Origin: Tetraselmis striata
Lineage: Eukaryota; Chlorophyta; Chlorodendrophyceae; Chlorodendrales; Chlorodendraceae
DNA length: 64,000 bases
Assembly: GCA_006384855.1 (NCBI GenBank)
Contig: VCJN01002795.1
Span: 1 to 64,000 of the forward strand
Reading direction: 5' to 3'
Each line of letters opens with the position of its first letter. The stretch's first letter is position 1. The translations under genes and the position numbers were made by a program. Under the pieces are notes generated by a model, which had not been told where the DNA came from, did not search any database, and saw only the letters and a program-made list of their open reading frames with translations. This document shows, in pieces, positions 22,471-32,931 of this stretch.

Positions 22471-24038
22471 GCGGCCGCCTTCGCGGGCTTCGCCTTTCTG
22501 CTCGCGCTCTACGTCGCCTACAATGTGCACGCGCTGCGAACTGCCGCCGCCGCCCGCAGCGCTGCGTCGAGTCCGGCCGCGCCGAGTGAGGCGGTGCCGG
22601 TTCCGGAGCCCGAGGAGCGTGCGGTGGGGCAGAGGCACAACGCGGTGGCAAGTTCCCCGGCAACATACACCCCACCCCTCCCCACCTGGAAGAGCGAGCG
22701 AGAGGGGGCGAGGGATGGAGGGGTTAGGGAGAGAAAAGTTACATACGGACGATTGTATAGAAGCATAACCTCAATTCAATTGAGAATACAGCCGGAGTCC
22801 TTAGTAAGGTATAAAAAAACATCTCATATGCGAAGATGTTGTGACTGAAAATTTCAAATCTCATACGAGTCGAGACAATGAATCCGAATATAGTTGCCTT
22901 GTTGTTGATTGGAACATGCCTACGAACACAATCCTTGGCTGGGGTGAAGTTGCAATGCGCAGACTGGATCCGGGTTGCCCTGCGGAGATGTGGGAGAGTC
23001 GCTCGCTGACCCGCACCTTCCCGAATTTCCGATTGGTCCCCCACCCCCATGCCTTCCACCAGCAGGCTGCGGCGCGGGCAGCAGCCAGCGCGCCCTCATC
23101 CAGCCGGGGGCCGCCGCCGGTGCGATCCTTTGGCGCCTGGAAGCGGCAGGATGGCAGCGGGCTGGGGCGGCGCGCAGGTCCGGGTGGGGGCCGCCCCCCG
23201 GTGCTGGTGCGCCCAGGCAAGCCGCCACCGCCGACGTTAGCCGCATGGGGCGGCGCGGGGAAGCTGCAGGGCAGTGCCCATCATGTTCCGGCTTCGACGG
23301 GGGCGGCCGGGGGTGGGCTGGGGGAAGCTGGGGTCGCTTCAGGCTCGCTGCTGGCGGAGCTGGACGCCCACATGGCGAGGGCGTGCCGGGAGGGGCGGTT
23401 GGCTGCGGGCAGCGTGCCCGAGAGGGTGATGTCGCCGCCCCATCCATCTCCCCCCCCCCCCCTACTCTCCCCCCCCCACCCACCCGGCCAGTAGCCACTG
23501 CCTGCCGCCACATGGGCTGACGCTGACAAGCTGCCCCCCGCCTACCGCCAGGCATGCCAGCAGCTGGCGATAGCAGCGGCAGAGCTGCGGGTGGCGGGGC
23601 GGGCGAAGCTGCAGCAGCGTGCCCATGCGTTGATCGAGCTGGTGCGGCAGAGCATCGGGCCGTCGTCTTCCAGTGGGGAGCTGGCGACGGCAGCCGCGGC
23701 CCTCATGAAGGTGCGCCTGCAGCGCAGCTGCTACCACTCCTGCTGATGTTGACTGGGGCTTGTCCTGTAGAAGGTAGGCCGGAGGGGGGACGGCGGTGGG
23801 GGGGACATGCCATGGCGCCACAATGTGCCCCCCCCCCCCCCCCCCCTTCCCCTCACTGTCTTCGGCCCCCTGCAGGACCTGTCCGTGCTGAGCCACGCGG
23901 GCGCTGGACCGGAGGTCGATGACATGCTGGACGCGCACGTGGGCAGCCACTCGTTTGGGGAGGACGGAGGTGGCAACAGCTCCCTGCACGCAGGCAACTC
24001 TGCGGTGAGGCAGCAAACCCCCCCCCCCCCCCCCCCCG

Positions 24039-24083
<45 letters not shown>

Positions 24084-24847
24084 TACACTTCCACACGAAC
24101 AAAGACAGTTTGGCCCGCCTCAGCTACTGCAGTTACCCTCCATCTCAGCTGACAAGCACAGACGAGAGCGACCTGCAGGAAGTCAGCCATGATAGGGCCA
24201 CCATCAGGTGCTTGGTGGCGGCTTTCATGGTGGGGTCGAGGGGGCGAAGAAAGGGGTGTGTGTGTGGGGGGGGGCTCCCTCCCACTCTACGGACAGACTC
24301 ATGGTACAAAACACCTGCAAAGCGGCGTGCGGAACCTGCTGATGACGTCAGCGTCTCCATGACGTGCGCCGGTATTGGAACGCTGGTAGTTGCACGTTCT
24401 TCGTATCGGTACCTTGGCAGCGGGCTGCCCCCGCAGGAGGATGCGCCTCTGTGCCCCGCATCCCCTCCGCTCCCTGCATCATAACGGTGTGGGTATCATT
24501 TATCCCAACTATGGCGCTCCAGATACTCATCTATCCCCCCCCCCCCTCCCCACACACACTCCTGCCCAAGGGCTAGAGGACACAGGGTCACCTGAATCTT
24601 TACAGCCTGTCCGTAGTCCGTCTACCCCCACGCCGCCCCGCCCCGCCTGATCCCCCGCGCTGCCCCTCTGTCCTCCCTCGTCACTGTCCGCTCTCCTTGC
24701 CAGCGTGCCGGGTCGGTGCAGCAGCTGGTCCAGGGAGCTCTGCTGGCGCGGCAGCAGGAGCAGGCCGAGGCGCTGCGGGCGCACCAGCACATCCCAGTGG
24801 GAGCGGTCGGCCGCAACGCCGCGCTGCTGGGCGGGCCGCCGCCGTAG
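22471..24847 (+). CDS. Multi-exon gene, one membrane helix plus helical C-terminus; function unknown
   Basis: Phase-compatible exons are 22471-22623, 23063-23425, 23552-23710, 23876-24004 and 24149-24207, with a terminal exon 24704-24847 ending in TAG. The first exon gives a membrane helix (FAGFAFLLALYVAYNVHAL) followed by a Pro/Glu linker. The next is a Gly/Pro-rich, probably disordered stretch ending LLAELDAHMARACREGRL. Later exons are Ala/Gln/Glu-rich helices (LQQRAHALIELVRQS, LLARQQEQAEALRAHQ). Exon 24149-24207 ends in phase 2 while the last exon starts in phase 0, so at least one exon between 24208 and 24703 is missing from this model; the start exon is also unknown. C-tracts lie in the introns at about 23828-23846 and 24018-24037, and a CA repeat sits in the same intron. 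I recognise no family. Confidence 0.55.
24041..24080. repeat. CA dinucleotide microsatellite
   Basis: About 20 CA units directly after a C20 tract, within an intron of the plus-strand gene. Confidence 0.95.
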
Positions 24848-24849
24848 CT

Positions 24850-26340
24850 CCGCCGCCCGCAGGTGCGCCCCTGCCGGACCCCCTGCACCCCCGGACCCTC
24901 CCTGAAGGGGCTCCTCGCTGTGCCCCTCTAGCTCTGCTCGCATCTCACTGCGTCAGCAAGGAATCGCCAAATATAGCCGCTACTGGACCTGACCCCCGTC
25001 ATGTACTCGTAATAATGTGCAGCGTTATTTGGGTTGCCGTATCATTTCCAGCCCCTCCGCTCTCCCGAGACCGCAAGAAGCCTTGCCATGTGGGGAATGC
25101 AGTCCCCCCCCCCCCCCCCCCCCGCCTCTCGTTCTCTCCGGCCCAGACAGCCCTGGGATTCCAGCAATTGCATTTTCGGTGCCTATTCATTAATGTGTTT
25201 ACTGCGAGTGTGACTATCCGCCATGGCAACAAAGCTTTGGGTTTTGGGCCCACCATCAGCCCCCATGTGATTGAACAGTGTCTGCCTGCGGAATACTAAT
25301 TGCCGCCCCGCCAATTACCGACCTTCAGCATGCACGAGCTGGACGCGGGCATACATTGTGCAGAGTTACCCCAGCTGGGCATTGACTGCCTGCCTTCCGG
25401 CTGGGCCCAGGATGGTGCGACCTGACGCAGCGAGGGCGCAAGCGGCGGGACCTGCGCGGTGGCGGGAGGCAAGCCGCTCGCAGGATGGCTGGCTTGCGGC
25501 TCAAGTGGGCAGGGACAACGCAGCCCCAAGGCGGCCGCAGGAATATGTGCCTATCTACGTCGACGTGGGCCGGGCCATCCTTATTCCAGGGTGCCTCAAG
25601 CCTGCCAGCGCGGGGGCTTCCGCTGCCTTTCGCATGGGCCCACATCCCCCGGTGCGGCCCCCGGCTCTATGGCACTGCGCGCTTGTCAGCGTGCCGCCCA
25701 GGCAAGACGATCCCCGAAGGAGGGTATGGCGGCGTTGCCTGTCTGTGTGCAGGCCACAGCAACGCCCGCAGAGCCATTGTGTCGGTTGTGCCCCTAACCT
25801 GGGTAGTAGATGGGCCACTGTAAGCCCCGTGCGTGGCCGCCAGCCAAGCCAGTACTCGAGCCAGGCACAGCCGCCCGTCCCCCGATCGCCGGTCTGCCCC
25901 CCTGGCAAGTGATGCCCAGTCTCACTCTGATTGGTGCGGTGCATAGACTGGGTGGCATCAGCCTGCATAACAGCATGCCAACTTTGCAGAAACAGCATTT
26001 GCAAATAGGTTTCGCGCCTCCCTCTCTAATTACCTGTGTGAATGCTTGCGTCTATCTGCATTAGGTACTTGTGCTCATTGATGGAGACACACGTAGTAAA
26101 TGCGCATCCAGGGCTTAAGGGCAGCTACCCGCTTTGGGGGCAGGGTGATGCTCCCGAGGCACCCGCAGGCCAGCAGACTTAGCCCGCTGAACCTCGCCTC
26201 ATCACAAATGCGGGCAGGGTGCAATGCATAATCATATTCGAGCCGCTCAATATCGGCTAGTACATATGGGTTTGCTTTACAGAAAAAGGGGGGGGGGGGG
26301 GGGGGGGGGGGACTGCAAAGGGGCGGATGCCTGTGTCGGT
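24850..26340. other. Intergenic between two genes, nothing firm
   Basis: GC-rich frames occur on both strands (25271-25912 plus, 25555-26004 minus) without recognisable motifs. A C20 tract sits at 25104-25123 and a G24 tract at 26288-26311, the latter about 33 bp past the stop of the minus-strand gene and so probably in its 3' untranslated region. Confidence 0.4.
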
Positions 26341-26343
26341 CCA

Positions 26344-27553
26344 TCAGGACAGAGCCTTGAGCGTGGCGGCCACGCCTCCGAGCGTAGCGGCGCCCAGCAC
26401 CAGCGGCAGCAGCAGGTTGAGCGGCTTGAACTCCTTCGCCGCGTCGTCCACGTAGCCCTTGTCCTGTAGTGACGAGGGAAGGGGCGCGCCAGAGGGTTAG
26501 CCAGGGGGGGGGGGGGCATGTATGTGGTGGGGGCAGATAGCGCATGTATATGTTGGGGGAGGGGGCGCCCGGATCCACCTGGATGTAGTTGATGGGCTTG
26601 CCATCCGCGTCCTCAAAGTTGTTGGCCTCCAGCTACGTGTAAGCGGATCACGCGCGGGGCGGCCATATGTCACGCTAGAGCTGGGCGTTGATGCAGCTGT
26701 ACTGATTGTTGGGGGTTCCGTCCGGGCAGGGCGGTTGCCAAGGGAGAGGGGGGGGCAGAGAGGAGGGAGGGCACCTCCATGACGACGGTGCGCGCTGGAT
26801 CGTTCAGGTTGATCTCCGTGATGTCACCCGCGATGGTCCCCATCCCCTGCCAGCCCGCCCCAACCACACATCAGCGCACCCTAGGTGATCGCCCTGCGCC
26901 TGCCATGGGGAGGAGCAAGGGGGAAGGGGGGGGGGGGGGGGGAGGGTCTGGAGCGCGCACAGACCATCATGATGAGCTGCTTAACGCCCACAAAGTCGAT
27001 CTTCGGGCCCGCCTTGCCCTCCGGCTTCTCCTCCTGCGGAGCGGTCACCGAAGCCATCGACCAGTCTTTCAGCATCCCATCTGACTGGCACACATCTGCA
27101 TATCGTTGAGTCTCAGGGTCCCATAGTGTTGAGTCTCAGAGCGTTGAGTGTCAGAGTGTTGCATGACGTGGAGTCTCAGAGTGCCGCCGTCGCAATAATA
27201 TATATAAACAGGCTATCCAGTACATATATATTTACTTCAGTAGGAGGTGAAAGCCGGTGGAACCGGCAACATTTCGCTCCGTATACAGCAATACGCTTGA
27301 CATACAGCAAGTATGTATATCACATATGGCGGGTGTCTAATTGGGCAAGTGGCGGCACCTCAGCGGCAGACTCCTGCGTGGCGTCGGCTTCTTTCCTCTG
27401 CCCGGCCGCCCTGGGGACTATATCGGCGCGGCGGCGGGGTTGGTCGGGCAGCGTGCGGCGGGCGACAGCAGCGGCCGGGCGGCCTCCGGCGAGGGAAGGC
27501 CGGGCGGGCGGGGCAACGCGCGCCTGAGAGTGGACTGCCACAAGGGGCGCCAT
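26344..27553 (-). CDS. Small plastid-targeted membrane protein, 5 exons, 186 aa
   Basis: Exons: 27553-27359, 27084-26965, 26846-26775, 26632-26579, 26463-26344. Every junction is GT-AG and in phase 0, which makes the model tight. Exon 1 encodes an Arg/Ala/Ser/Pro-rich, acid-poor leader (MAPLVAVHSQARVAPPARPS) like an algal chloroplast transit peptide, with a plausible cleavage region near VPRAAG. The mature part carries IDFVGVKQLIMM, GTIAGDITEINLND, ANNFEDADGKPINYIQ and DKGYVDDAAKEFKPLN, then a single C-terminal membrane helix (LLLPLVLGAATLGGVAATL) and the stop TGA. This suits a protein anchored in a thylakoid or envelope membrane with its soluble domain on one side. I do not recognise the family. 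A G-tract lies about 22 bp after the exon 2 donor. Confidence 0.72.
27107..27185. repeat. Short GTTGAGTCTCAGAG-type tandem repeats
   Basis: Four imperfect copies of GTTGAGTCTCAG/GGAGTCTCAGAGTG lie in the first intron of the small plastid protein gene. Confidence 0.75.
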
Positions 27554-27559
27554 GGCAGC

Positions 27560-30080
27560 TGGATCCGTCTGGTGTTTGGGAAGGGACAGACGGGGGGCGG
27601 GGGGGGGGGGGGGGGGGAAGGGGGGGGGGGTGGGAGGGTAGGCGGGAAGGACGCGACGCTGGCTACCGTACTACAGGAAACCGCACTGAAGAGTGGTGGA
27701 TGGCGATGTGGCGCGCGTCCGTACCGGTACGGGATACCATCACAAGGTGATATTCGCCGGTTCGGTGCGTGCGTGCCCAACGGAGGGCGGACCGCGGACG
27801 ATAAGGATTGCTACGGGTACGAGGATTCAGTAGCCAGTAGATCGAATATATTCGATCTATAATACCCCTGCTGATATTCACACGTAGTAGTCGCTATATA
27901 AACACGGCGCGAGCGCGGATACGACATTTCTCTGGATACGATTATGGCGGATTTTGTTTAGGCCATCACAACTTGACCTGTCGTTTTATTGGGTGCCAGC
28001 CCCCGCCTTTTTTCTGAGCTCCCCTTTTTTTTCTCCTGCTGCATCCACATGTACTACAAAGTGCTGTCAAACGCGCTGCAAACTAACGATGCAATTGGGC
28101 GGTTATATAGTTGATGGTAATGTCATGTCATGCAAGCACACATTGGCCGGCAAGCTATTGCCTCAGGGATATAACATGCACAAGATATGACAATTCTGAA
28201 GAAAAACCACATGATTACATTGTGGAAGTATAAACCCCTTGCCTCCCGGCCGAAGCCTATCTATCGTATGCCGACCTTGCAGTTTTGAGGGCGCTGAGAT
28301 AAGCGAACACGATGGGTGACCTGCCCTTGCCGCGGAGCAGGTCGTGTAGTCTATTCGCAGCTTTACCGGGATCCGGCTCGTCTGCGCATGCTTGCCCAAT
28401 ATTTTCAAACTTGCCGCCGAAGAACTGTTCTAGACAATCGTCGGGGGGGGGGGGGGGGGGGTTTCCGCATTTGCGCCCATACCCCGACGTTCTTTTTATC
28501 ATTCTCAGGTGAGTTGCACGGGAAGAGCGCGAGGTGCGCATGCTGCACATCAGCACATACAAACGTTTATTTGGGGGGGAGCTAGGGCCCCCACACACGG
28601 AATGCTCGCCAAGTACAACGCAGCTCCAAGACATGCTCCGAAACCAGTGCTGAAACCGTCGCCGCAACGCCCGGATGCTGCCAAATATGGTGGCTATTCC
28701 AGCTCAAATCATGGTGGCATACTTGACTATATATAGCCAGCACATGGTATGATTTGCAGCTCGAAACGTGGCGATTGCTCTCCGAGTATATATTTGCTGC
28801 CGCTCCGTAGCGTACACTGCAGTGTTTACCGCACAATATGGCAGTGTATACCACCAACCCAAAAGTGCGCAGAATCTATTCTCGCGCTGGGGATCGCTAG
28901 ACTATATATATGACTACATATCGGCACATACAGACAGTTTGGGGGGGGGGGGGGGGGGGGGGGGCTAGGGCCCCCACACACGGAATGCTCGCCGGGAACA
29001 ACGCAGCTCCAAAAAATGCTGCTCCGAAACCAGTGCTGAAACCGTCGCCGCAGAGCACCGCACGGCCGCTGCATCGCCGGGACAGTGGGCATACATGTTG
29101 TTGGCATGTGCAAAGGGTTGGCGGGGCAACAGCTCGGCGGCTGCAAGCTGCGATGCGTCTTGCACGCTGAATTTGCTGCGAAATCAAGAATTCATTACAC
29201 GGAATGATGGAACCGCCACCGCAGCGCACCGCACGGCCGCTTATGCGTTTCCGGGACGACTCTCAACAGAGTTAGTATCCAAAATCAGCATTACAACAGC
29301 CGCACCAAGCCCGCATAAGCCCGCATTGCTAGGTCGCCAGGGCACTACTCAACGCTTGTTCTCTCAAATTTTCCCACCCCCTCCGCATGCATGTTATAGT
29401 GGCTTACCAAAGGCAGTTGGGGTTGAGGAGATGCATGGTGCATCGCGTTATTGTTGGAAGTGCATGCCACATGTCACAATGAAGTACATAGTATGCCGCA
29501 TTACATAAAGTACGAGAAAATGATTACAAACAAACCGGAGGGGGGACTCAAAATGGAGGGGGTGTGACCTAAACCATATCATTTTGTCGGAATGGCTTTA
29601 TGTTCGTACCGTATAATTGTCACAATATCTGCATAACCTCCGAGCATGTCGCCGTCGGGTCGAGCTCCGTCGCTTTCCTCCACGACGGCTTTAAGTGACG
29701 CACGTTGCGGCTATCCGCGACGATGCTGGCGCATACTGATAGAACGCCACCTATCAGTTTTACGGGCATGGTGGGCGTGGCTGCGGTGATAGTGGGTGTT
29801 GTGATGCCCAATGGCGGCCCGCGGCTAGGTTCTGCGGCGAGTGATGTCGAATGGAGCCTCTAAAACCGACGTGGCGTCGCCAAAGATAGCGCCCACACAA
29901 ACATGGGGTCATGCGCGGCCGGCCGTATGCGTCGCAACGGCTTCTCCGGTACAATACTTATTTAGTACTGTTTGGGATTCAGCATCTTGTTTTGCCAATA
30001 TCCGGTCTTAACCCTCCCCCCCTTTTTTGAGCAAGAAACATGCAGCTAAAACAACAAATATAGTTCTGATGGCCTTATAC
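27560..30080. other. Intergenic with a local direct repeat
   Basis: The segments 28567-28680 and 28965-29075 are direct repeats (CTAGGGCCCCCACACACGG, GAAACCAGTGCTGAAACC), each just after a G-rich stretch; the G24 tract is at 28941-28964. A shorter echo (CGCAGCGCACCGCACGGCCG) occurs near 29220. No gene recognised. Confidence 0.6.
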
Positions 30081-30088
30081 GGCAGATT

Positions 30089-30311
30089 CCGGGTCTCGAT
30101 TCCGGGTATCGATTCATGGCCGATGTATTTTCGGCAATATCGTCCCGGCGTGTCCTGGGTTTACCCGGTTGATGCATTATCCCTTCGGGGTTTGAATGAG
30201 GCAATGGTCTACGGGCTATGCCATTCATACGACTGCAGTTGGCGCAAGAGGTCAAGCAAGTGCCGGGGCGGCTTTGGCCGATGGCCGGGGGCGAACTTTA
30301 CTTTTACTTTT
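30089..30311 (+). mobile_element. tRNA-derived SINE, copy 2 (5' truncated)
   Basis: It shares the body of copy 1 from GGCCGATGTATTTTCGGC through CAGTTGGCGCAAGAGGTCAA to a TTTAC-type tail. The tRNA-like head is largely missing. CGGCAGATT at 30080-30088 and 30312-30320 is the target duplication. 5' truncation with an intact tail and target duplication is what target-primed reverse transcription produces. Confidence 0.85.
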
Positions 30312-31578
30312 CGGCAGATTTTCTGGTCACTGTGATTTCGTGATGCATTGATGCGCGCGCGCCGCATGCTGGATCGTTGGCTGCGACGCGGCGGCATTAC
30401 ATGCACGCAGCTATCTATTGATGATGATATATAGTACGGCGGCATAATCTGATTTAATTTCGATTAATTTTCAATACGTCGGGCAATATATATCGGGCGG
30501 CAAGCGTGGCTTTTTCAAATACTAGCCGCGAAGGATTACATACCGGCCTTTGCTGAAAATGCCGAATCAAATTTCCCGAACGGGCAACACTGCCGGTACC
30601 TACCGCCCTAGTAGTAGGGTGGCGTGATAGCAGACTATCTGTAGGTAAGGAGCATTGTCACCCAATTGGCCACACGAGCGTTTGGCCATATTTCGTACCT
30701 TTCTTGGCAGAACTTTGCGGAAAATTAACCGTTTGCTAAGCTGTTTTCGCAGCTAGACAGCGTAGATTTTGCATCAAAATGTACGGGGTCGGCTGGGACC
30801 GAAAGATCCACGACTGGTACGGGGCCGCCAGACCGGATGGTGTCCGGAAAGGCGCCGCGCGTCCCGAGCCCCCGCCGGTGTTTGTAAATTACATGCCACC
30901 AGCGATCACGTGGCTCATCGGGACAGTACATTCCGCTATGCTGCTCTCGGCCTCTCATCACGGCTAAGACGCCGGGAAAGCCTGACTAATTGCTGCCACA
31001 CCTGGGCTTATCGGACACGCAACACCCCTGTGGGATGACGTATATCAAATGATATGCACTCCCCACCTCAGGTGCTTTCACAACTAACCAGACTAACCCT
31101 AATCTAAATCGAGCAGCATCCGGAAACGTACAACACAAGCGAATAAATTGTCTCCGGGCGGGTGGGTGGGAGACAATATAGTCGGGTGCCTTCCAACAAC
31201 TGAAGGCGCCCCCGGTCCGCGGCCGCCCTTTATACTCGGTTAAAGGGCGTCGCCGGACCGGCGCCGGCCGGTACTGGCGTACCGGGCCGGCAGGGTCGTC
31301 ACTTAACCCTGACGGCGCTGCGAAAACCAGGGTTTCCTAGGTCGTTCCTCCCAAGGAAACCCTACAGTTTTCGCAGCTAGACAGCGTAGATTTTGCATCA
31401 AAATGTACGGGGTCGGCTGGGACCGAAAGATCCAACAGATGAAAGAACAGTGGCCGGTCTGGCGGGGCCCGTACACGGGCATAAGCGAGCCAAGTTACAC
31501 AGGGAATTATATTCAATTAAGTACAGACACAGGGATGGGGTACCACCAGTACGGTGTAAATTGCCACTAGGCCGGGAC

Positions 31579-32931
31579 TTAAGTTGCTTCCCGGGAGGGA
31601 TTCGAGTCAGTGTCGGATGGTGAACCGTCACCGTCACCATCGTCCAGTTCGTCCTCTTCGGCAAGTGACAGAATCGCTCGCGACACGGAAAGGACGTGCT
31701 CTTCATCCAGCCCCATATAGCGGAGCTGAGCAGATGTTGACTTCCAGCCACCATGCTGGCCCCATGTTGCGAACGGGATGTCTGCGTTAGCAGCGGCGGA
31801 AGCGCCGCCACTTCGGCTGGACTGGGTGCCGAATCGGGATAGGAAAGCGGATTCAGTCATCGCAGGGGTGAGCAGCGGGCCCAACCACCGTGCGAGGTAG
31901 CGTCTGAATGTGGGGTACTCAATAGGGGAAGATGAAGGAACCATCCCCAGCTCGCCCTTGTGCCGTAGGACTGTGCCGCTGAACCCCGGGAACACTGGTA
32001 GGGTGGGTGTTGCCCAGCGGATCATGACTGCCTGGTACCGTCGCAGGAGTCCATATACGCACACCACGGCGCCGTGCATCTTGGCGACCCGCACCTTGCC
32101 ACACAGGCGGTGCTGGTCGTTCTTGCGCTTCACGAAGCGGAATTCTAGGTAAGTCGGGAGGAAGGAGACGTCCTCCCACCGGAGGACCCGGAGGTCGCTG
32201 TAGCGGCAGAAGCCGGCAAAACTGACGGCTGCGGCAACTGCCACTATCCAGGAACAAATACCCGAGTCGTCCTTGCAGCGAAGGCGGACCAGCTTCGCGA
32301 TGTCAGACCATGCGAAGGGCTCCTTGGCGTTCTTCACGGCGAGCCCCAGGGTGCGCTTGGCTGCTGCCCGGACAGAGGTGCAACACGGGGACAAGGTAGG
32401 ACTGGGATGCATATTCAGCCGATGCATCTGCGATATAGCCGCAGACGCAGACCTGATCACTGAATAGCTGTTGGTAGAACGGGCGTCCAACCGAGCTTGT
32501 AAAAACATAGCCACCACAATCGGGGCTGCTGGCATTGGGCACATGGGAGGTGACCGAGCTTCGCAGAACATCACAAAGCGATTCCATATGTAGGCATAGC
32601 CACGATTAGAGCCAGCAGCCCACTGTTGCGGAGCTGAAGAGATCAAAGCATTAAACAGAGATGTGCCGGCCACATCGGAGGGAGCCACCGGGTTACATGG
32701 CCAGGCGGATGTACACCCACGGGTGATGGCTGACTCATGGGCCGTGACTGTCACACCACTGTGGGTGGAGGCAGCGATGGCGTGTTGGGGAGCGCCGCGC
32801 GCTGGGCCGGCAGTCGATGCGCAGAGCAAGGACGCGCCAGTTCCTGGAGCAGCTCGGGCGGCTGTTACCACTGCCCTCGCCAGAACTGAATAGCTCCTCG
32901 CCGCTGTCGAGCATGACCCAATCGACCACAC
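31579..32931 (-). CDS. Tyrosine recombinase (integrase) of the PAT-like element
   Basis: A frame of 450 codons; its 5' part overlaps the 3' end of the RT frame by about 200 bp in another phase. The N-terminal half fits a core-binding domain (WNRFVMFCEARSPP, LQARLDARSTNSYSVIRSA). The catalytic half has the first Arg in AGFCRYSDLRVL, an HxxR-box position reading TQSSRSGGAS, GQHGGW for the second His/Trp position, and the nucleophile Tyr in LRYMGL. The first residue of the HxxR box is Gln rather than the usual His, which may reduce activity or be a lineage trait. The C-terminus is a Glu/Asp-rich tail. It would insert the circular DNA copy of the element. Confidence 0.88.
   Translation of the reverse strand: MWSIGSCSTAARSYSVLARAVVTAARAAPGTGASLLCASTAGPARGAPQHAIAASTHSGVTVTAHESAITRGCTSAWPCNPVAPSDVAGTSLFNALISSAPQQWAAGSNRGYAYIWNRFVMFCEARSPPMCPMPAAPIVVAMFLQARLDARSTNSYSVIRSASAAISQMHRLNMHPSPTLSPCCTSVRAAAKRTLGLAVKNAKEPFAWSDIAKLVRLRCKDDSGICSWIVAVAAAVSFAGFCRYSDLRVLRWEDVSFLPTYLEFRFVKRKNDQHRLCGKVRVAKMHGAVVCVYGLLRRYQAVMIRWATPTLPVFPGFSGTVLRHKGELGMVPSSSPIEYPTFRRYLARWLGPLLTPAMTESAFLSRFGTQSSRSGGASAAANADIPFATWGQHGGWKSTSAQLRYMGLDEEHVLSVSRAILSLAEEDELDDGDGDGSPSDTDSNPSREAT

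Noticed and set aside
27320-27553. A separate small gene for the Arg/Ala-rich frame
   Set aside because: Its donor at 27358 joins in phase 0 to the acceptor before 27084, and it has transit-peptide composition, so it fits as exon 1 of the downstream gene.
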